Shown here one piece after another: positions 59,080 through 64,000 of a DNA stretch of 64,000 nucleotides (its first letter is position 1; every line of letters begins with the position of its first letter). The DNA comes from JABJAG01 sp965222215. Lineage in GTDB: Bacteria > Pseudomonadota > Alphaproteobacteria > UBA6615. The position numbers were made by a program, and so were the translations under genes. Location: positions 1,736,001-1,800,000 of the forward strand of contig OZ244931.1 in the NCBI GenBank assembly GCA_965222215.1, written 5' to 3'. The notes beneath the pieces are model-generated. The model was not told the origin of the DNA. It ran no database searches and saw only the letters and a program-made list of their open reading frames with translations.

Positions 59080-59121
59080 TGCTGTCTTTTCGTTTCTGGA
59101 ATTGTCTGAGGGGCCAATCTC

Positions 59122-60126
59122 ATGGAATTCGCGCCGAGCGGTTTTCTGATCTTCGTCATCGCGGTGGTCGTGTTTGCGATCATCGTGATCTGGTCCGGGG
59201 TCAAGCAGGTGCCCCAGGCCCAGGAATGGACCGTGGAGCGGTTCGGCAGATACACGCGGACGTTGTCGCCCGGCCTCCACCTCATCGTGCCGTTTGTGGA
59301 CAGGGTCGGCTTCAAGCTGTCTTTGCGCGAGACCGTGCTGGATATTCCGTCCCAGGACGTCATTTCATACGACAACGCGACCATCACCGCCGACGGCGTG
59401 GCCTTCTACCAGGTCGTGGATTCGGCCCGCGCCGCCTATGAGGTCAACGACCTCGAGCGCGCGATTACCAACCTTTCGATGACCAACATTCGTACCGTGA
59501 TCGGGTCCATGAGCCTCGACGACGTGCTGTCCAAGCGCGACGACATCAACGAGCGCCTCTTGCGCGTGATCGACGCGGCCACAAACCCCTGGGGCATCAA
59601 GGTCACCCGCGTTGAGATCAAGGACCTCACACCGCCGGTCGACCTTGTCGAGGCCATGGGCCGCCAGATGAAGGCCGAACGCGAGAAACGCGCGGAAGTC
59701 CTGACCGCCGAAGGTGAAAAGCAGGCGGCGATCCTGCGGGCCGAGGGCATGAAACAGTCCGCGATCCTTGAAGCCGAGGGCCGCCGCGAAGCCGCGTTCC
59801 GGGACGCCGAGGCGCGCGAACGCGAGGCCGAGGCCGAGGGCAAGGCGACCGAGTTTGTCTCGGCTGCCATCGCGGCCGGCGACATCAACGCGGTGAACTA
59901 TTTCGTGGCCCAGAAATACGTCGAGGCCATCGGCAACATCGCATCCGCCCCGAACCAGCGCGTCGTCCTTTTCCCGGTCGAAGCCTCGAACTTCATCGGC
60001 AGTCTCGGCGGCATCGCGGAGATCGCGAAATCGGCGTTCGGCGACAACGATCCTGCGCCCGGCAGCACGAACGGGTCCGGCCGGCGCGGCACTGTTCCCG
60101 TCACCACGCGCGACAGCGCCGAGTAG
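59122..60126 (+). CDS. SPFH/Band 7 (stomatin/QmcA-like) protein
   Basis: A 334-residue membrane-anchored scaffold of the SPFH superfamily. The N-terminal helix is at about 5-24 (GFLIFVIAVVVFAIIVIW). The Band 7 domain starts at VPQAQEWTVERFGRYTRTLSPGLHLIVPFVDRV (about 32-64). SQDVISYDNATITADGVAFYQV and ATNPWGIKVTRVEIKDLTPP are conserved. A long coiled coil (about 180-250) is rich in Glu/Ala/Arg. It is followed by an NfeD gene after 15 bp, the classic SPFH-NfeD pair that affects membrane organisation. Confidence 0.93.
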   Translation: MEFAPSGFLIFVIAVVVFAIIVIWSGVKQVPQAQEWTVERFGRYTRTLSPGLHLIVPFVDRVGFKLSLRETVLDIPSQDVISYDNATITADGVAFYQVVDSARAAYEVNDLERAITNLSMTNIRTVIGSMSLDDVLSKRDDINERLLRVIDAATNPWGIKVTRVEIKDLTPPVDLVEAMGRQMKAEREKRAEVLTAEGEKQAAILRAEGMKQSAILEAEGRREAAFRDAEAREREAEAEGKATEFVSAAIAAGDINAVNYFVAQKYVEAIGNIASAPNQRVVLFPVEASNFIGSLGGIAEIAKSAFGDNDPAPGSTNGSGRRGTVPVTTRDSAE

Positions 60127-60141
60127 CCGGGGAGGGCGTTC

Positions 60142-60630
60142 ATGGACGAATTCGTTGCATGGCTGTGGAACGTCGAGTTCTGGCACTGGTGGGCGCTCGG
60201 TATCCTGCTTATCGGGATCGAGGTCTTCGCGGCATCGACGCTGCTTCTCTGGCCCGCAGTATCGGCGTTCGCGCTGGGCCTCATCCTGCTGATCGATCCG
60301 AACTTCGACTGGCGTTTCCAGCTTCTCGTGTTCGCGGTGCTGGCAATCGGCAGCTCAATTTTCTGGCAGATGTGGCTTCGAAAACATCCGACCGAAACCG
60401 ACCACCCGACCCTCAATACCCGCGGCCGCAGCTACGTCGGGCGTCGCGTCACTCTGGTCGAGGGGCTTGAGAACGGCCGCGGCCGCATCCAGATTGACGA
60501 CACCTGGTGGCAGGCAAGCGTCGAAGGCGGCACCACGCTGAAACCCGGTGGCGTGATTGAGGTTGCCGACACCGACGGCGCCACGCTCGTCGTGCGGCCG
60601 GCGACGGCCCAGGCGTCCGCTCAGGAATAA
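60142..60630 (+). CDS. NfeD-family protein
   Basis: A 162-residue short NfeD protein. Hydrophobic helices lie at about 13-32, 34-52 and 60-76 (HWWALGILLIGIEVFAASTLLLWPAVSAFALG opens the family region). A soluble OB-fold domain starts at about 90 (TLNTRGRSYVGRRVTLVEGLENGRGRIQIDDTWWQASVEGG). Together with the SPFH gene upstream it forms the usual membrane-scaffold pair. Confidence 0.9.
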   Translation: MDEFVAWLWNVEFWHWWALGILLIGIEVFAASTLLLWPAVSAFALGLILLIDPNFDWRFQLLVFAVLAIGSSIFWQMWLRKHPTETDHPTLNTRGRSYVGRRVTLVEGLENGRGRIQIDDTWWQASVEGGTTLKPGGVIEVADTDGATLVVRPATAQASAQE

Positions 60631-60707
60631 TCGAACCGACTCTTCGTCAGACAGGCAGGGACGGCGGCAATAACGCCGTGTCCGATACCTGACCTACGGA
60701 GAGACAC

Positions 60708-61028
60708 ATGACCTATAGAAAGTCCGGACGACGGATTTTCGTAACGTTCTTCAGCCTTGCCCTGGTCCTGGCCGCGATGCCCGTCATCGCCGCCCAGAAA
60801 ACCGGCGAGGCCCAATCGGGCGCCAGCAATGCCGGCGACCCCTGTGGCGATCAGCTGCAGCGTGTTCGCGCCGACCTCGCGAAAGCGCCGGCCGCCGATC
60901 CCGGTATCCGCGCCCAGGTGAACGAAGCCTCGGTTCTGTGTCAGCGCGGCGAGACCGACCAGGCGCAGAAGATCCTCGACCAGGTCGTCAGGGACATGCG
61001 CGCCGACCCGGCAACCCGGACCAACTGA
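60708..61028 (+). CDS. Hypothetical secreted protein, 106 aa
   Basis: A Sec signal peptide covers residues 1-28 (basic MTYRKSGRRIF, hydrophobic VTFFSLALVLAAM, cleavage after VIA). The mature part is about 78 residues and mainly helical, with two cysteines (C46 in GDPCGDQLQRVRADL, C78 in VLCQRGETDQAQKIL) that can form one disulfide. No family is recognised. A GGAGAGA site precedes the ATG. It lies between nfeD and the sigma factor gene. Confidence 0.65.
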   Translation: MTYRKSGRRIFVTFFSLALVLAAMPVIAAQKTGEAQSGASNAGDPCGDQLQRVRADLAKAPAADPGIRAQVNEASVLCQRGETDQAQKILDQVVRDMRADPATRTN

Positions 61029-61298
61029 CCACCCCGATACGCGCTCCCCTGTTTGCCTCCCGGGGCGCGTGGATGGCCGGCGCTTGTACAGCGCCGGTGG
61101 CGGCCCGGCGATGGGGTCCCCAAAGCTCGCCCCCGAGCACCGATCGCCGGGCCGCAACTTCCGGATGTTCCGAATGTCTCACGGTCACCACCCGCATCCC
61201 AAAGATGACACGGCTTTGACACACCGAAACGGTGCCGCCCCATGGGACGTTTTCGCCACCGCGCAATCCTGCGCGGCAGGTCGCGAAGAGGAACGAAC
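61029..61298. other. Intergenic region with two dyads before the sigma factor gene
   Basis: CCGGCGC-TTGTACA-GCGCCGG (61077-61097) is a perfect 7-bp inverted repeat. A long-range perfect 11-bp inverted repeat has arms 61102-61112 (GGCCCGGCGAT) and 61143-61153 (ATCGCCGGGCC). No T run follows, so these are more likely RNA structures or operators. No convincing gene is present. Confidence 0.5.
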
Positions 61299-61820
61299 AT
61301 GGCCCATCAACAGGCGGATCTGGAACGGGAAATCGACGGTCTGCGTCGATACGCAAGGCTGCTCACCAAGAACTGGACCGACGCTGACGATCTTGTTCAG
61401 GAGTGCCTTGTCCGTGCGCTGGAGAAGTGGCCCCGCGTCAACCAGGTCGAGGATCTGCGCCGGTACCTGTTCTCGATGCTGCACAACCTTTTCATCGACG
61501 GTGTGCGCAAAACCGGGCGGCGGGGTACGGTCGTGCCGATCGAAACGGCGATGACGGCCTCTCCCATGATCCGGCAGGGCAACCAGGAGCACTATCTGGA
61601 GCTCCGGGACCTCGACAACGGATTGTCCGCCTTGCCGGACACCCAGCGTGAGGTCGTCCTGCTGGTGGGACTGGCGGGCTTCACCTACGAGGAAGCCGCG
61701 AACATTACCGACTGTCCCGTCGGGACCGTCATGTCGCGCCTGTCGCGCGCGCGAAAATCACTACGCGCCCATATCGACGGCGGGACACCGACATTTGCAC
61801 CGGCCCGCCAGGCGCAATGA
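61299..61820 (+). CDS. ECF-type RNA polymerase sigma factor
   Basis: A 173-residue alternative sigma factor. Region 2 (about 5-75) contains LRRYARLLTKNWTDADDLVQECLVRALEKW and RYLFSMLHNLFID. Region 4 (about 108-160) is LPDTQREVVLLVGLAGFTYEEAANITDCPVGTVMSRLSRARKSLR, the usual helix-turn-helix. ATG 61299 follows GAGGAACG; the frame extends to 61242 without a ribosome site. The stop overlaps the next gene's ATG by 4 bp, and that gene encodes a likely anti-sigma factor. Confidence 0.92.
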   Translation: MAHQQADLEREIDGLRRYARLLTKNWTDADDLVQECLVRALEKWPRVNQVEDLRRYLFSMLHNLFIDGVRKTGRRGTVVPIETAMTASPMIRQGNQEHYLELRDLDNGLSALPDTQREVVLLVGLAGFTYEEAANITDCPVGTVMSRLSRARKSLRAHIDGGTPTFAPARQAQ

Positions 61821-62347
61821 AGGCGCGGTCCGACAACATTGCGACACTGGTGCCCGAGGCGCTGCTGCACGCCCATGTGGATGTGTTGCTGGCGCCGGGC
61901 CGCCGCCGCGCCGTGGAAACGGCCATTGCGCGCGAGGACGAGCTCTCGGACACAATCGACGCGTGGCGGCTGCAGAACAGGGGCCTGCACAGGCTATCCG
62001 CAATCCATACCCCACCGGCGATGCCCAGGGAGATGACATTCGCCGTCGAGCGCCTGGGCCGGAGGCTGCAACCGCGGCGCAGTTGGAACACGTGCAAGCT
62101 CGCCGCCTCTATCGCACTGGCCATGGCCGCCACGTTCATCTGGTTTACGCCGCCGCAGGGGGACACACCGAGCGATCCTGCGTCGTCCCCGAGCACGGTT
62201 TCGATCGCCGCACCGACCGAGGTGCCCGCCGCTGTGTTGGAAACCTCGTCGGGCAACCCGCCCCAGCCCGTCACGGAACAGCCTGAAATCGAACATCCGG
62301 GCGATGACGGAAGCGCTTCCACGGAAGACGCTCCGATAGATTCCTGA
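61817..62347 (+). CDS. Likely membrane-anchored anti-sigma factor
   Basis: A 176-residue protein. The N-terminal cytoplasmic part (about 1-92) resembles anti-sigma domains: EALLHAHVDVLLAPGRRRAVETAIAREDELSDTIDAWRLQNRGLHRL. The zinc motif HxxxCxxC is absent. A single transmembrane helix follows at about 95-112 (LAASIALAMAATFIWF), then a Pro/Ser/Thr-rich periplasmic tail. Coupling by ATGA to the ECF gene makes the regulatory pair very likely. The signal is unknown. Confidence 0.75.
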   Translation: MKARSDNIATLVPEALLHAHVDVLLAPGRRRAVETAIAREDELSDTIDAWRLQNRGLHRLSAIHTPPAMPREMTFAVERLGRRLQPRRSWNTCKLAASIALAMAATFIWFTPPQGDTPSDPASSPSTVSIAAPTEVPAAVLETSSGNPPQPVTEQPEIEHPGDDGSASTEDAPIDS

Positions 62348-62395
62348 GCCGAAAGGCCGACGTCCTCCGCCTGTCCGGATTGTGTCCCTGACCTC

Positions 62396-62429
62396 GCCGG
62401 TGCGCACTTGCGCATCGGCCTTCTTTTTC
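62396..62429 (+). terminator. Intrinsic terminator of the sigma/anti-sigma operon
   Basis: GCCGGTGCGC (62396-62405) and GCGCATCGGC (62410-62419) form a 10-bp stem (one G-U pair) on the tetraloop ACTT, followed by CTTCTTTTTCC. It lies about 50 bp after the anti-sigma stop and ahead of gyrA. An outer repeat AAGGCCGA/TCGGCCTT (62353-62360, 62415-62422) overlaps the 3' arm. Confidence 0.8.
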
Positions 62430-62580
62430 CCGGAATTCCGCGGTTTTCAGAGCAACTTCGGTGGGGGTGATTCCTTGCCCGACTCCGCGCATTCGGGTAG
62501 GTTATTTCGATGAAATTCCAGCTTTCCGCCGCGTTGATGTTTCCTGTGGGAAACACGCGCCAACTTGTTGAAAAATATAC

Positions 62581-64000
62581 ATGAGCGATCAATCGGCAGA
62601 GCTGCCGCCGGGCGGTTTCGATATCGAACCGGTGACCATCGAGGAGGAGATGCGCTCCTCCTATCTCGACTACGCCATGAGCGTGATCGTCAGCCGCGCG
62701 CTTCCCGACGTTCGCGACGGACTGAAACCGGTGCATCGGCGCATTCTGTACTCGATGAAAGAGTCCGGTTTCGAGTGGAACCGGCCCTATCGTAAATCGG
62801 CCCGCATTGTCGGCGACGTCATGGGTAAGTATCACCCGCACGGCGACTCCGCGATCTACGACGCGATGGTTCGCATGGCGCAGGATTTCTCCATGCGCCT
62901 GGAGCTGGTGGACGGGCAGGGCAACTTCGGTTCCATGGACGGCGATCCGGCCGCGGCGATGCGTTACACCGAGGCGCGCCTGTCCAAGGCAGCGCATGCG
63001 CTGATCGAGGACATCGACCGCGATACGGTTGATTTTCAGCCGAACTACGACGAAAGCGTCAACGAACCCGTCGTTTTGCCGGCCCAGTTCCCCAACCTGC
63101 TGGTCAACGGCGCCGGCGGCATCGCCGTGGGCATGGCGACGAACATTCCGCCGCACAACCTGGGCGAGGTGATCGACGCCTGCTGTGCCTACATCGACAA
63201 TCCCGAACTCTCGATCGACGAGATTTTAGAGATCATGCCGGGGCCGGACTTCCCGACCGGTGCAACGATCCTGGGCACGAGCGGCATACGGGCGGCCTTT
63301 CACACCGGCCGAGGCTCCGTGGTGATCCGCGCAAAGACCGAATTCGAGGAAGTGCGCGCCGGCCGCAATGCAATTATCGTCAGCGAAATACCGTATCAGG
63401 TGAACAAATCGCGGATGATCGAGCGGATCGCCGAGGTCGCCCAGGAAAAGCTGGTCGAGGGCATCTCGGACCTGCGCGACGAGAGCGATCGGCACGGCGT
63501 ACGCGTCGTCATCGAGCTGAAGCGCGACGCCGAGCCGGAAATCGTCCTCAACCGCCTGTACCGCTACACCCCGCTGCAGACCTCGTTCGGCGTGAACACG
63601 CTGGCGCTCAACGGCGGTAAGCCGGAACTGTTGAACGTCAAGGAAATCATCGCCGCCTTCGTGGCGTTCCGCGAGGAAGTCATTACCCGGCGGACAATCT
63701 ACGAACTGGGCAAGGCGCGCGACCGGGCGCACACCCTGGTCGGTCTTGCCATCGCTGTCGCCAACCTCGACCCGGTGATCGAGCTGATCCGGGCCGCGAA
63801 AGACGCGGCGCAGGCGCGCGAGGAATTGTGCGCCAAACGCTGGCCCGCAAACGATGTGGCGCCGCTGATCGCGCTCATCGACGAGCCGGGACGCGACGTC
63901 GACGAGGACGGCACCTACCAGCTCTCCGAAGAGCAGGCGAAGGCGATCCTCGAACTGCGCCTGCACCGCCTGACGGGCCTGGAGCGCGACAAGATAGCGA
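62581..64000 (+). CDS. gyrA: DNA gyrase subunit A (partial, 5' portion)
   Basis: 473 codons are present before the window edge; the full protein is about 900 residues. It starts SDQSAELPPGGFDIEPVTIEEEMRSSYLDYAM, the alphaproteobacterial GyrA N-terminus. The catalytic tyrosine is Y129 (AMRYTEARLS). The quinolone pocket reads GKYHPHGDSAIYDAMVRMAQ with S90 and D94, corresponding to E. coli Ser83 and Asp87, so no classic resistance change is seen. DIEPVTIEEEM and the ssb neighbourhood favour gyrA over parC. The 233 bp upstream hold the terminator above. Confidence 0.95.
   Translation, partial: MSDQSAELPPGGFDIEPVTIEEEMRSSYLDYAMSVIVSRALPDVRDGLKPVHRRILYSMKESGFEWNRPYRKSARIVGDVMGKYHPHGDSAIYDAMVRMAQDFSMRLELVDGQGNFGSMDGDPAAAMRYTEARLSKAAHALIEDIDRDTVDFQPNYDESVNEPVVLPAQFPNLLVNGAGGIAVGMATNIPPHNLGEVIDACCAYIDNPELSIDEILEIMPGPDFPTGATILGTSGIRAAFHTGRGSVVIRAKTEFEEVRAGRNAIIVSEIPYQVNKSRMIERIAEVAQEKLVEGISDLRDESDRHGVRVVIELKRDAEPEIVLNRLYRYTPLQTSFGVNTLALNGGKPELLNVKEIIAAFVAFREEVITRRTIYELGKARDRAHTLVGLAIAVANLDPVIELIRAAKDAAQAREELCAKRWPANDVAPLIALIDEPGRDVDEDGTYQLSEEQAKAILELRLHRLTGLERDKIA

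Noticed and set aside
60661..60679. ACGGCG...CGCCGT hairpin after nfeD
   Set aside because: A 6-bp stem with a 7-nt loop and no T run; not enough to call a terminator.
61729..63156. 475-codon minus-strand frame across the sigma/anti-sigma genes and gyrA
   Set aside because: It crosses three well-supported plus-strand genes and a terminator.
1..64000. CRISPR array, toxin-antitoxin or defence island
   Set aside because: No regularly spaced direct repeats, cas-like genes or recognisable toxin/antitoxin pairs were seen. The closest case, the sigma/anti-sigma pair, is regulatory.

Overview
The window is 64 kb of GC-rich, densely coded bacterial chromosome with short gaps and many ATGA/GTGA stop-start overlaps. 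The gene order points to an alphaproteobacterium: pcm-like/tolC/popZ/valS, then erpA | dgt-argS-SPOR-nagZ-M50 protease-scpA-scpB, tatABC-serS-surE-pcm-LysM/M23, yajC-secD-secF-Mth938-(phytoene synthase-like), trmFO, and uvrA/ssb/gyrA. PopZ (DUF2497), a GAAC-N7-GAAC SOS box and a methanogen-output-domain protein fit the same class. A Rhodospirillales-like free-living heterotroph is my guess; the sequence alone does not fix the order.

Layout. 1-7.2 kb: accessory metabolism (MDR oxidoreductase, PqiA-like protein, AhpD-like protein, DMT exporter, PAS_5 protein), tRNA-Asn, a minus-strand catabolic-looking operon (cyclase, VOC, HpcH/HpaI aldolase) and tRNA-Cys. 7.5-16 kb: pcm-like, tolC, popZ, valS, a carboxymuconolactone-decarboxylase-like protein and ilvD. 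16-20 kb: TPM-domain and membrane proteins, several palindromic intergenic repeats, NIPSNAP, a 2OG-Fe(II) oxygenase and xthA. 20-40 kb: the conserved core. It covers Fe-S insertion, dNTP hydrolysis, cell-wall recycling, chromosome condensation, Tat and Sec export, stationary-phase repair and division-linked peptidoglycan factors. An orphan iron-type ABC ATPase with a Fur-like box lies inside it. 40-51 kb: accessory enzymes, an IclR regulator with clear palindromes, trmFO, an LLM oxidoreductase, a two-gene signalling cassette (methanogen output domain protein plus histidine kinase), a formate/nitrite-type channel and small thiol or lipoprotein genes. 51-64 kb: uvrA, a LysR remnant, NADP isocitrate dehydrogenase, an intact-looking IS1595-family element with two passenger genes, ssb, SPFH/NfeD, an ECF sigma/anti-sigma pair and the 5' part of gyrA.

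Most of the window is ordinary chromosome. The parts most worth a second look are these: the 1.8 kb IS1595-type element (24-bp inverted ends, 9-bp direct repeats, two cargo genes) lying a few bases from the ssb SOS box; a 31-residue single-span membrane protein paired with a PuuD-type membrane protein; neighbouring homologues of two mitochondrial complex I assembly factors directly after secDF; the IclR/cupin divergent promoter; the MetOD1-kinase cassette; and inverted 92-bp copies of a palindromic intergenic repeat. I found no CRISPR array, rRNA, prophage or recognisable defence island.
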